A program made the translations under genes and the position numbers. DNA of 64,000 nt from Unio delphinus (taxonomy: Eukaryota > Mollusca > Bivalvia > Unionida > Unionidae): assembly GCA_029339505.1 (NCBI GenBank), contig JAQISU010000179.1, forward strand, positions 14,880,001-14,944,000, written 5' to 3'. Under the pieces are notes generated by a model, which saw only the letters and a program-made list of their open reading frames with translations, ran no database searches and was not told where the DNA came from. Positions 56,764 to 64,000 of this stretch are shown here, piece after piece. Position 1 is the first letter of the stretch. Each line of letters begins with the position of its first letter.

Positions 56764-57804
56764 GTCAATGAAGCATTAACAACCCGATTGGCTCGTGAAC
56801 GATTAGATGCAATTAAGAGATTTGTACCAATTCGTGACTCTGTACGGAATAAACTGCAACAACGACAACAAGCGCAGACTGACTTTTCTGTGTCAAGTGA
56901 ACAACTATTTACTCCGATAACAAGTGCGACCAAAGATGTGAAAAAGCTAACTGAAGCAGCGATATATGGAGATATTCCTGAGCGAGAACGAGTAAAGAAG
57001 GCGCCGCTGCTTGATACGCTTGAAAGGATAGCAGCAGAGACCGGACAAACACGCGCAGGGATACAACAGTTATCCAGTGATATAAAAACTCAACGCGAGT
57101 ATGAACGACTAGCTGATATTGATGATTCTGCGCCTGAAACTCAAAGAGTTTCCACACCTGAACCACAACCTGTTGATGTCGTCACCCCAAGAGGTATCCC
57201 CTTTATAGACAAACTCACCGAAGCAGCTATAACAGAAATAAAAAAACCTCAATTGGAGAAACTCAAAGATTATACGACCTTTGGTGATTTCGCCGCCAAA
57301 AGCTTTGATTCTAGAAAGGACTTTTTAAAAGACGAGTATAAAAACAGTAGAATAAGCCGAGACGACTGGGTTAATTGGTTGTATAAAACGAATAAGGGGA
57401 TTACTGGTAATTTGAAAAAGGATACAGTTGAGTACAGAACTTTTAAAATAGGAGTTGATAGTTATGGTATACAAAAACAACAAGAACGAGGCCGACAAAG
57501 GCAATTACTTGATGATAGTGAAGGCGCAACTGGTACAACTAAGGAAACAAGCGGAAAAGGATATTCGATTGGAAATCCAAATGATGTCTTTGACTCTACC
57601 ACGACATGTCCTGGTAGTGTTATCAATGATATATCACGATTAGAAGTTCTTGTAGGAGGTTTCCGAGCTGGAAATAACTCACCGGAAATAATTAATGAAG
57701 CAGCTGATATCTGTAGACGATTATTTCAGGGTGGTATCATGGATATCAGCACATATCGAGATTTCATTGGCGAGTTAGTGGAAAGTGGGTATCACAGTGA
57801 CTAA
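56761..57804 (+). CDS. virion-block protein of unknown function, 347 residues
   Basis: First gene of the right-hand block. Charged and helical at the N-terminus (ALTTRLARERLDAIKRF), a Pro/Thr-rich middle (about 125-150), and a C-terminal helical domain with 'RLEVLVGGFRAGNNSPEI'. A C-terminal segment of this kind recurs, as I remember, in proteins of other Polintons. LVGG|F fits the adenain recognition pattern (M/I/L)-x-G-G|x. A structural or assembly role is inferred from its position ahead of the capsid gene. Confidence 0.75.
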   Translation: MVNEALTTRLARERLDAIKRFVPIRDSVRNKLQQRQQAQTDFSVSSEQLFTPITSATKDVKKLTEAAIYGDIPERERVKKAPLLDTLERIAAETGQTRAGIQQLSSDIKTQREYERLADIDDSAPETQRVSTPEPQPVDVVTPRGIPFIDKLTEAAITEIKKPQLEKLKDYTTFGDFAAKSFDSRKDFLKDEYKNSRISRDDWVNWLYKTNKGITGNLKKDTVEYRTFKIGVDSYGIQKQQERGRQRQLLDDSEGATGTTKETSGKGYSIGNPNDVFDSTTTCPGSVINDISRLEVLVGGFRAGNNSPEIINEAADICRRLFQGGIMDISTYRDFIGELVESGYHSD

Positions 57805-57820
57805 ATCGATTAGATAAATA

Positions 57821-57854
57821 ACAATTGAAAAATTGTTTCTGATTTAAAATAATG
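57821..57854 (+). promoter_or_regulatory. shared start-site motif, copy 2
   Basis: ACAATTGAAAAATTGTTTCT then GATTTAAAATAATG, differing from copy 1 by a single base. It ends in the ATG of the next gene. Exact spacing to both start codons suggests a virus-specific late promoter with the start site inside it. Confidence 0.7.
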
Positions 57855-58313
57855 ATCATACACTACAATCATGATAAACCAACCCCCGTCTACGTAGTTA
57901 ATTCACGGTTTCCGGTTTATAGAGCATACTACGGAGATGGTTTAGGTAATACCATTGCGGGGTTATTTGCGAGAATGGCTCCAAAAGTGATGCCGTTGGC
58001 TAAACAACTAGGAATGAAAGCAATTGATGTTATTCGTGATAAGGGTATTGGTGCTGTTGGAGATCTTGCTGGAAAAGCGTTTTCTGCAGCAAAGGATAAA
58101 ATAACATCATTAGTGAGACGAAAAAAGAAACCGTTACCGTCTACAGCAGAAATGCCTGCGAGTGTTAGTAGAATTATAAATAACGCAGTAGATGAAAAAT
58201 TAGCGTCGATGGTGACTCCCTTGATAAATCAAGAGGACCAAAATAACATGATAGCAAACATGATAGCAGGAAGTGGCTTTCGATTAAATGGAAAATCGCG
58301 ATTTAGACTCTGA
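57852..58313 (+). CDS. small virion-associated protein, pVI/core-like
   Basis: 153 residues. A Tyr-rich N-terminus (VYRAYYGDGLG) is followed by an amphipathic, Ala/Met-rich region (about 35-80), a basic RRKKKP stretch (about 92-98) and a C-terminal IAGSG, matching the adenain site (M/I/L)-x-G-x|G. Small basic amphipathic proteins sit next to the capsid gene in adintoviruses and other Polintons and are compared with adenovirus minor core or lytic proteins. That comparison is inference; there is no direct motif. Confidence 0.7.
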   Translation: MIIHYNHDKPTPVYVVNSRFPVYRAYYGDGLGNTIAGLFARMAPKVMPLAKQLGMKAIDVIRDKGIGAVGDLAGKAFSAAKDKITSLVRRKKKPLPSTAEMPASVSRIINNAVDEKLASMVTPLINQEDQNNMIANMIAGSGFRLNGKSRFRL

Positions 58314-58326
58314 TAAATAGAATAAA

Positions 58327-59742
58327 ATGTTCAAAAGGTCACCTGATCCAGCATTTGATATAGACGCCCCAGTTGGCAAGGATGATTCTGTACGCGATTA
58401 TCAATTTTATTCTTATCACGCAGTACAACCAGATCTCCGATCGCGAATTGAACTTCAAGTTCATGATACCAGTAAATACTTCCTACCGTGTGAGGCATTT
58501 ATCGAAATCGAAGGAGAACTTGTAACAAATGTTGCAGCTGATACCCCATATGACATTAACCCAACTATCAAAGTTGGTTTTGTTAATAACGGCATAATGG
58601 CGTTATTTGAAAGCGCTAGATATCTCATTGATGGAAAAGAAATTGAATCCATTGACCGTGAAGTTGATGTTGCAACAACAATAATCGGGTTAGCGAGATA
58701 TTCTGATGATTATTCAAGATCAGCGGGTCCATCTATGATGTTTTCTAAGGATATCACTGATCACCCTGAACACAACCAGTATTCTAGAGTCAAGGCAACA
58801 CGAGCTACAGCAGTTGATCCAGCACCAGCCGGATATGTAAGACCAGCTGCTGAATTTGATGTTATAAATAATATCATTAACTACAACCTAGGGTTTGCAA
58901 CACGCGTAGCAACGTTGCAAGGACAGCGTCGACAGTTTTCATGCGCGATTCCACTGCATCATATATTTGGATTCTGTAGAAACGTCCGAAAAGTTATCTA
59001 TGGAGCGAAGCATACAGTAGCACTCGTGAGAAAGGGTACTGATAATGATGCAATCTGGCGTGATGCTGGTGTTCCCGAGGGTAAAGTCCATTTAACAAAA
59101 CTAGCATTATGGATGCCAGTATTAACTCCATCAATCACAGCAGAAGAAAAATTGTTATCATTTATGGATCAAGGAGGAAAGTCGTTGTTGAGTTGGTTAT
59201 CAGTGACCACTGATATCAAACAGGATAATGTTGATGATATATTCACATGGCACCTGGCATCAAAACAAGGTGTTTCAGCTCCACGTCATATATTTGTGGC
59301 GTTACAGAATACTGCGCGAGTTGGTAATCAAGAACGAAGCCATATGATATTTGATCAGTTAGGTGTTAGAGAAGTCTCGCTCAGAATAAACGGACAGCAG
59401 GAACCATCCGAGGATATACAACTCGATTACACTCACAACCATATTGCACGTGTCTATCATAATCTTTTGTCGTTTATGGCACGTGATCAAAATGTGGATA
59501 CTGGTTTGCAAATATCACAATTGGATTTTAAAAGCCTCTATCCGATCTATTACTTCTCACTGGAACATCTCGATTTGATGAGACAATCTGTCGTTGATAT
59601 ACACTTTAGAGCCCGTGTAACCCGTCCTGGTGGTATTGCTAATTATAGAGCGGTTGCTGTCATTCTCAGTGATAAATCAATGTTACTTGAAGGTGTTGGT
59701 GGAAGAATGAGAGTGGTAGATGCACCAGTAGAAAATCTTTGA
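58327..59742 (+). CDS. major capsid protein, double jelly-roll (hexon-like)
   Basis: 471 residues, within the range for Polinton major capsid proteins. Recognisable blocks: FLPCEAFIEIEGEL (first jelly-roll strand), CAIPLHHIFGFCRNVRKVIY and GAKHTVALVRKGTDND in the middle, and YFSLEHLDLMRQSVVDIHFR near residue 415 followed by the typical C-terminal strand. It forms the trimeric capsomers of an icosahedral particle. The reading frame is intact. LEGVG near residue 453 fits the protease pattern, which may be chance. The ATG follows GAATAAAATG. Confidence 0.92.
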   Translation: MFKRSPDPAFDIDAPVGKDDSVRDYQFYSYHAVQPDLRSRIELQVHDTSKYFLPCEAFIEIEGELVTNVAADTPYDINPTIKVGFVNNGIMALFESARYLIDGKEIESIDREVDVATTIIGLARYSDDYSRSAGPSMMFSKDITDHPEHNQYSRVKATRATAVDPAPAGYVRPAAEFDVINNIINYNLGFATRVATLQGQRRQFSCAIPLHHIFGFCRNVRKVIYGAKHTVALVRKGTDNDAIWRDAGVPEGKVHLTKLALWMPVLTPSITAEEKLLSFMDQGGKSLLSWLSVTTDIKQDNVDDIFTWHLASKQGVSAPRHIFVALQNTARVGNQERSHMIFDQLGVREVSLRINGQQEPSEDIQLDYTHNHIARVYHNLLSFMARDQNVDTGLQISQLDFKSLYPIYYFSLEHLDLMRQSVVDIHFRARVTRPGGIANYRAVAVILSDKSMLLEGVGGRMRVVDAPVENL

Positions 59743-59787
59743 TTTTCAAAAGCATGTAAACGATTTAGAATCAATCCATTATGTATA

Positions 59788-60249
59788 ATGTCATATAGTG
59801 TTATTAGTGTTGCGTTAACCCCCGGTCAATTAAAAAAATTGCAATCGGAATCAGCTAAAAAATGTGGAACCACAATCACGTTGAAACCCAACCAAATGAC
59901 TGGTGGTGCAAATAAACTATCGCTGACAACTCGTCAGGTGAAACATTTCAATGATGCACTTGTAGCAAAAAAAGGTGTTCAGATTACTCTTTCTGCGGCT
60001 GCTATCAAAAATATGATTAAAACAGGCGGTATATTTCCATTGTTAGCTGCGATTCCAGCATTGATTGCAGCGGCTGCCCCAGCGGTGGCTAAAGCGGCAG
60101 CGTTAGGAGCCGTTGGTACTGCAGCAGGAATGGCACTACAGAAAGCAACTGGGAAAGGATATAAAAAAAAGGGAAAGGGTCTAAGACTACCAGGAACCCC
60201 GTATTCGTGGTACAGCGGAAAGGGTCTAAGACTAGGACCGGTTTATTAA
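59788..60249 (+). CDS. membrane-active virion protein
   Basis: 153 residues with two related beta-type segments at the N-terminus (VALTPGQLKKLQ ... ITLKPNQ and LSLTTRQVKHF ... VQITLS), then a long hydrophobic Ala/Leu stretch at about 85-120 (IFPLLAAIPALIAAAAP) and a Gly/Lys tail containing GKGLRL twice. MTGG|A near residue 38 fits an adenain site. Proteins of this design accompany the capsid genes of animal Polintons. I infer an internal or membrane-perturbing virion component. Confidence 0.75.
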   Translation: MSYSVISVALTPGQLKKLQSESAKKCGTTITLKPNQMTGGANKLSLTTRQVKHFNDALVAKKGVQITLSAAAIKNMIKTGGIFPLLAAIPALIAAAAPAVAKAAALGAVGTAAGMALQKATGKGYKKKGKGLRLPGTPYSWYSGKGLRLGPVY

Positions 60250-60302
60250 TTCAGAAATCTTCGATTTCCGAACCTATGGTTCCCAAATCTTCGATGGTTC
60301 CC

Positions 60303-60743
60303 ATGTCCAATTTTGATTTACTCGATGCTGCTAAAAAACTCGCGATTAAAAACTTCAGAGGTGTCTTTATGAAAGATCAATTACCACATCAACCAAACAG
60401 CGTTGAAACCGGAATCATTAATTTAGATAACAGCACCGGACCCGGAACTCACTGGGTTGCATACGCTATTGATCCACGTGGGATTGTTTATTTCGATTCA
60501 TATGGATTAGCCCCACCAAAAGAGTTTATGCGTTATATAAAAACCCTTCCAATGAAGACTTGGTATTCTACGCTACCAACACAACAAATGAATGACCCAC
60601 CAATATGTGGCAGCGAAGTATTAAATGTCCTTGACGCTATTTCTAACTCCTTGAATAACCCAAGGGGAAAACCACCACACATTGTCGTAAATGAATACAC
60701 TAGTAATCGCTGGCAACGACAGAGTCGTCAAAAACGATTTTAG
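60303..60743 (+). CDS. adenain-type cysteine protease (peptidase C5 family)
   Basis: Processes capsid precursors in adenoviruses and Polintons. From the ATG at 60,303 (146 residues): His50 in GPGTHWVAYA, Asp65 in VYFDSYG, Gln94/95 in TQQMND and Cys102 in PPICGSE, the complete His-Asp-Gln-Cys arrangement in order. Upstream in-frame starts down to 60,207 overlap the previous gene and add a low-complexity leader from a short repeat ('aaatcttcgat-ttcc' twice), so the later start is preferred. The presence of adenain-like sites in four neighbouring proteins supports activity. Confidence 0.9.
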   Translation: MSNFDLLDAAKKLAIKNFRGVFMKDQLPHQPNSVETGIINLDNSTGPGTHWVAYAIDPRGIVYFDSYGLAPPKEFMRYIKTLPMKTWYSTLPTQQMNDPPICGSEVLNVLDAISNSLNNPRGKPPHIVVNEYTSNRWQRQSRQKRF

Positions 60744-60763
60744 AGAGAGGTGTATAAAATAAC

Positions 60764-61615
60764 ATGATTGATATTTGGGGGAGATCTTTGAAACCCAAAC
60801 CCGATGGCACTGCACCCCCTGATTCTGTCAAGGATGTAAAAAAACTAATCAAAGATGAAATAGCTGAGACGTTAAATTTAGCAAGTGTTGACCCGAACGA
60901 AATAGTTGTATTTCAGGACAAACAGGGTAAATTGAAATCCAGTGATGTGTCGTTGGATGATATTTTAGTTAAACAACGAAACGCAATCGAGAACACCGTT
61001 GCGTTATTTTCCGATCAGGGTAGACTCAAACCGGGTGTACTCTTCTCGACGATTACAGATCGATTTAAAACTCTCAACGATGAGTTGAAAAATTCTGTGT
61101 TGGAACTAGCAACACTTCAATCTAAAATTGAAGAAAACGGAAAACAGTTTTCAATTTTTCGTAGAAATATCGTGGATAAATTTCTTGGAACTACATTCGA
61201 TAAACTCGACATAAAACTCCCTGATATTAAAAAATCCATCGATGAGACAAAAACTTTCATCGAAGCCATCAAAGGTGATTTTTCGAGGATGATAACAATC
61301 ATTGAAAAAACAAAAATTCCTCATGAGAAAACCAACAACGTAGTATATACAATCCAACACGGATCATTTGCGTGGACACCTACAAACAACAAATTAGATA
61401 TCACTGCAACCGTTAAAGGTATTTATCGATTAACACTAGTAACACCATTGACTCAATTTAATATATCATCGTCGAGTTCATCCGGGGTCAATAATACGAT
61501 TTCAACGATCATCGACAAGGATACAACTGAAAAGTTCACTATAACAGCTACTGATAAAAATTTGATTAGGGTTTCAGCAACCTGGTATGTGGAATTCGTA
61601 GCGGATTTAAGTTGA
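60764..61615 (+). CDS. coiled-coil protein with beta-rich C-terminus, fibre-like candidate
   Basis: 283 residues. A short N-terminal tail (MIDIWGRSLKPKP) is followed by long heptad-rich helices (about 90-195: 'DRFKTLNDELKNSVLEL', 'LPDIKKSIDETKTFIEAI'). The last about 85 residues are beta-rich (NNVVYTIQHGSFAWTP ... GIYRLTLVTPL ... ATWYVEFVADLS) with a serine run. Tail, stalk and head in this order recall a trimeric fibre or spike. No sequence family is recognised, so the role is inferred from layout and from its place in the virion block. Confidence 0.7.
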   Translation: MIDIWGRSLKPKPDGTAPPDSVKDVKKLIKDEIAETLNLASVDPNEIVVFQDKQGKLKSSDVSLDDILVKQRNAIENTVALFSDQGRLKPGVLFSTITDRFKTLNDELKNSVLELATLQSKIEENGKQFSIFRRNIVDKFLGTTFDKLDIKLPDIKKSIDETKTFIEAIKGDFSRMITIIEKTKIPHEKTNNVVYTIQHGSFAWTPTNNKLDITATVKGIYRLTLVTPLTQFNISSSSSSGVNNTISTIIDKDTTEKFTITATDKNLIRVSATWYVEFVADLS

Positions 61616-61623
61616 AAGGATTT

Positions 61624-61660
61624 CACAATTGAAAACGCTAGCGTTTTTAAAATAACAATG
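61624..61660 (+). promoter_or_regulatory. start-site motif variant with 16-bp palindrome
   Basis: CACAATTGAAAACGCTAGCG then TTTTTAAAATAACAATG. It keeps the ACAATTGAAAA start and the AAATAA-ATG end of the shared motif, but the middle is replaced by AAAACGCTAGCGTTTT, a perfect 16-bp palindrome. It serves the membrane-protein gene at 61,658. Confidence 0.55.
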
Positions 61661-62203
61661 ATTTCATCAACTCAATGTCGCTATGATCAGGTCAGAGAAT
61701 TTCAGAATAGACTCAAAACCCTCACTGAGGAGTATCAAATAAAAATAAAAAAATACCGACGAAGAATCACCGCAATTGATATTACTATGTACTCGGTGTC
61801 AAGCGTTCTCACTGGCGCCGGAATAATACTTGCATCGGTTACAATGATTGCCCCGGTCGTAGTTCCAATTTGCATTTCTACGGTGGTTACAATCGGGGGT
61901 ATATTAACCGGAATAACAAAAAAGATATCATCATGCAGCCAGAGTAAACTGCAGAATTACTTACTTCAATTTCATATTGCATCAACCGCATACTCGCAAT
62001 TATCCCTGATGATATCATCGTCACTCGATAATACGATTATATCAGATAGTGAATTCTCAGCGATGGTCAGTATTTTTGATTCCGCGATATCAAAATTAGA
62101 GAGACAACATGAGTATAATAACAATGACAACACCGATGGAATTAGAAAACACGAACCCAAAAACCAAAATGATCTCAATAACCTTAACCATACCAGATTG
62201 TGA
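61658..62203 (+). CDS. two-helix membrane protein
   Basis: 181 residues: a basic, helical N-terminus (QNRLKTLTEEYQIKIKKYRR), then two adjoining hydrophobic segments at about 45-87 (SSVLTGAGIILASVTMIAP and VVVPICISTVVTIGGILTG), a cytosol-type helical region, and an Asn-rich C-tail. A small hairpin membrane protein in a virion gene block might act in envelopment, entry or release; nothing in the sequence decides this. Its 3' end is part of a tandem duplication shared with the penton gene start. Confidence 0.75.
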   Translation: MISSTQCRYDQVREFQNRLKTLTEEYQIKIKKYRRRITAIDITMYSVSSVLTGAGIILASVTMIAPVVVPICISTVVTIGGILTGITKKISSCSQSKLQNYLLQFHIASTAYSQLSLMISSSLDNTIISDSEFSAMVSIFDSAISKLERQHEYNNNDNTDGIRKHEPKNQNDLNNLNHTRL

Positions 62204-62350
62204 GTTCTCAGTGACAGTCAGTATTTATGATTCCTCGATACCAAAATTAGAAATAAATCATGAGTATAGCAACGATGACAACACCGCAGGAATTACTTCA
62301 ACGAATAGTGGAGAACACGAACCCAGTACAAACGAGGATGATATCAATTA
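62049..62350 (+). repeat. ~151-bp tandem duplication across a gene boundary
   Basis: Copy 1 (62,049-about 62,199) and copy 2 (62,200-about 62,350) share 'gtga-ttctcag', 'gtcagtattt-tgattcc', 'caaaattaga', 'catgagtata' and 'gatgacaacaccg-aggaatta'. The unit runs from the 3' end of the membrane-protein gene into the 5' end of the penton gene. Copies differ by many point changes and small indels, so the event is not very recent. Confidence 0.85.
62109..62259 (+). pseudogene. duplicated 5' end of the penton gene
   Basis: The ATG at 62,109 opens MSIITMTTPMEL, the twin of the real start MSIATMTTPQEL at 62,260. The copied frame lies inside the membrane-protein gene in another frame. It then runs into a copy of that gene's tail and stops at 62,372. 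It probably makes no functional product, but its start codon could still attract ribosomes or transcripts. Confidence 0.65.
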
Positions 62351-63624
62351 CATCGACGAAACCCGAGTTTAGTGTGAATTTCCCCTCTCCGGTCCCCGTA
62401 AAGGAGATAGCGCTAGCAAAACTACGAGTGTATCACAGTTGGCCTAATATCAGATCAAAATCATTTGGTGGTCAACAACCGAATAATTCTTTAGTGTTTG
62501 CAAATAAGAATAAAGACGACGGGACTCCAGACTGGAACGTCGTTTCCATACCAACAGGGTCATACCAAATCGAACAAATCAATAATGAATTCGCGCGTAG
62601 AATAAAATCGATTACTGGAGTAGAGTCAAAAATCGCTATAACAGTTCATGAACCGACGCTATCATCCGCAATTGAGATAAGTACAGAAGGATATGTCGTA
62701 GATATATATCAAAGCTCAATAAGAACCGTACTAGGATGGCCTGAATTACCACCAGTGGAAAAAACCGTTGATTTACCAGAACCACAAAAATCTGATTATA
62801 TCACCGACAGAATAAAACCTGATAATCCAATAAAGAGTTATAAAGATCACATAATCATTAGAGATTTTGTTAAGATCCTTTACACGTTTGGGGAAAAATT
62901 TCTTGTTACTGACGATTTTAAAATCGATGAAAATTTCACAGCAATGAATAATGATTTTTCGCTGTTGTTAATATCTCTTAAATCCGGCTCTCTCACCCGA
63001 GATGAATTTATCAGCGTCGTAGAAACATGCAACAAAATCATCAATGATATGGAAACATTTAACCAAAAAATTATTCAGGATATATTAGATGATGATAATC
63101 CCCTATCGAGAAAAGAATTTGCACTGATCTATAAAATCCGCGTTGAAGATATCCCCACATTCAAACTACCGAAATACAACGTACCGGAACTAAAAAAACT
63201 TCTCAGTGATGCCATCGATGTTGGTTTTAAAATAATTCATGATACGTGGAAAAAAACAGCATCACCGGAAATAAAAATCCTCAAACACAATAATGACCCA
63301 GACGGTGGCGGCAGGCATATCGCTCCGTTCAACGTGAATATTTCATCGGTGATTGCGCTCAATTTAGTATGTGATGTTATCGAAGGAAGCTATCAGATTA
63401 ATCTCGAACGATCAAATCAAGCTCAGCAAGGATATATTCTGTATTCATTTGCACCAACAGCTCCTCCAGGATTTTTAATTATTGAAAACCCAATTAATCC
63501 TGTCTACATGCGATGCCATAATGATTCATTAACAAGAATTAATTTCAAACTCACCGACCAGTCAAATAATCTGATTGATTTACAAGAAGAGGTGTTAGTG
63601 ATTAGTTTGTTTGTGAGATCATAA
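62260..63624 (+). CDS. penton-like minor capsid protein, single jelly-roll, with insertion
   Basis: 454 residues; Polinton pentons are often shorter. The N-terminal half has the family pattern VVSIPTGSYQIEQINNEFAR and 'IYQSSIRTVLGWPE'. The C-terminal half has VNISSVIALNLVCDVIEGSY, 'QGYILYSFAPTAPPGF', 'NPVYMRCHNDSLTRINFKL' and a final 'VLVISLFVRS' strand. Between about residues 165 and 350 lies an extra, mainly helical, charged insertion (DFVKILYTFGEKFL ... SRKEFALIYKIRVED) that could form a projecting domain. It occupies the fivefold vertices in related particles. It ends 42 bp before the right terminal repeat. Confidence 0.88.
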   Translation: MSIATMTTPQELLQRIVENTNPVQTRMISITSTKPEFSVNFPSPVPVKEIALAKLRVYHSWPNIRSKSFGGQQPNNSLVFANKNKDDGTPDWNVVSIPTGSYQIEQINNEFARRIKSITGVESKIAITVHEPTLSSAIEISTEGYVVDIYQSSIRTVLGWPELPPVEKTVDLPEPQKSDYITDRIKPDNPIKSYKDHIIIRDFVKILYTFGEKFLVTDDFKIDENFTAMNNDFSLLLISLKSGSLTRDEFISVVETCNKIINDMETFNQKIIQDILDDDNPLSRKEFALIYKIRVEDIPTFKLPKYNVPELKKLLSDAIDVGFKIIHDTWKKTASPEIKILKHNNDPDGGGRHIAPFNVNISSVIALNLVCDVIEGSYQINLERSNQAQQGYILYSFAPTAPPGFLIIENPINPVYMRCHNDSLTRINFKLTDQSNNLIDLQEEVLVISLFVRS

Positions 63625-63665
63625 ATAATTTTCGTCCTAAAGACTTCCATCATAAAGACTGGTTG

Positions 63666-63938
63666 AAATCATTTATTATTTTTTGTTAACCCATAGCAGC
63701 AGAGAGGGTGAATGACAACAAGTTGCGACCAAAATTAATTAAAAAATCGTAAAAGTCTCCGTTTTCATTTTTTTAGTTAAAATGAGATTTCGTAGGGAAG
63801 GATTTCAATCGAATTTTGTTTCAAAACGTTGTAGGGTTCTCCCTTTTTTTGGTTAAAATGAGATTATAGGACGGCTCGTTTTAGGATTTCAATCAAAATT
63901 TGTCTAAAAACGTTGTAGGATTCACCCTCTCTGCTGCT
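63666..63938 (-). repeat. right terminal inverted repeat of the Maverick element
   Basis: Reverse complement of 48,775-49,047 with no difference that I can see. It ends CTCTCTGCTGCT and carries the same internal inverse copy of its own tip at about 63,697-63,714. Confidence 0.95.
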
Positions 63939-63943
63939 TGTGT
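63939..63943 (+). repeat. target-site duplication TGTGT (right)
   Basis: Matches 48,770-48,774. The flank continues as ordinary AT-rich host sequence to the window end. Confidence 0.6.
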
Positions 63944-64000
63944 TATTGTGTTGCAGTATGTTATTGCATGATGAATCAGACAAAACTTGTAATAGTCCTG

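Larger units (their letters stand above)
48775..63938. mobile_element. Maverick/Polinton (adintovirus-type) element, complete, 15,164 bp
   Basis: A self-contained unit bounded by 273-bp inverted repeats starting AG and ending CT, as in Polintons. It encodes the family's core set: retrovirus-like integrase, protein-primed-type PolB, A32-like packaging ATPase, adenain-type protease, double jelly-roll major capsid and penton-like minor capsid. It adds a PLA2-like protein, an HNH endonuclease and several virion or membrane proteins. Coding density is about 90 percent, in sharp contrast to the flanks. Both repeats look identical base for base, and the core genes are open, so the insertion looks recent. 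It lies beside hAT debris, probably in an intron of the A2M-like gene. Confidence 0.95.

Noticed and set aside
60207..60302. N-terminal extension of the protease
   Set aside because: It overlaps the previous gene and consists of repeat-derived low-complexity sequence; family proteases start close to the ATG at 60,303.
48611..63960. hAT transposase interrupted by the Maverick and continuing on its right side
   Set aside because: The transposase already ends in a stop 160 bp before the element, and the sequence right of 63,943 shows no hAT coding or terminal sequence.

Overview
The window is intron-rich, AT-rich animal DNA. Long TA microsatellites, minisatellites, tRNA-derived SINEs, pogo/Tigger-type DNA transposons, hAT elements and non-LTR and DIRS-type retrotransposon debris fill it. 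A mollusc-like or other lophotrochozoan invertebrate is my best guess, but nothing here fixes the species.

Host gene: eight short minus-strand exons spread from about 43.96 kb down to 0.24 kb, plus one tentative one, encode the thioester (TED) and receptor-binding (RBD) regions of an alpha-2-macroglobulin/CD109-like protein. Every junction I could test keeps phase. The exon that would carry the thioester motif is not visible. The gene therefore probably continues past the right edge, and most of the window, including the 15-kb virus-like element, would be its introns.

Transposons in the introns: a decayed DIRS-like retroelement (about 5.15-8.7 kb, minus); a 3.1-kb element with 8-bp target duplications and a D-D-E transposase split by a -1 frame change (8,929-12,039); several TA-flanked pogo/Tigger-type elements or MITEs (14.35-15.78, 17.65-17.88, 29.81-31.13, about 38.9-39.8 and 44.84-45.30 kb); a piggyBac-like remnant (about 24 kb); non-LTR fragments (28.7-29.6, 38.1 and 40.6-41.7 kb); and a truncated BED/hAT transposase (47.2-48.6 kb).

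Main object: 48,775-63,938 is a complete Maverick/Polinton (adintovirus-type) element of 15,164 bp. It has apparently identical 273-bp terminal inverted repeats and a 5-bp TGTGT target duplication. The left half holds a packaging ATPase (-), a zinc-ribbon plus phospholipase A2-like pair in overlapping frames (+), a retrovirus-like integrase (+), a 1,338-residue protein joining DNA polymerase B, a superfamily 1 helicase and an HNH-like zinc domain (-), a cysteine-rich protein (+), a free-standing HNH homing-type endonuclease (+) and a small unknown protein (+). A 267-bp control region separates these from the right half, which is all plus strand: virion-associated proteins, double jelly-roll major capsid protein, a membrane-active protein, an adenain-type protease, a coiled-coil protein with a beta-rich end, a two-helix membrane protein and the penton-like minor capsid protein. 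Identical repeats and open reading frames suggest a recent insertion. The unusual points are the polymerase-helicase-HNH fusion with a basic 30-residue repeat array, the homing endonuclease, the A_AAA_AAC frame junction before the phospholipase, the nested structure of the terminal repeats, and a duplication across the boundary of the last two genes.
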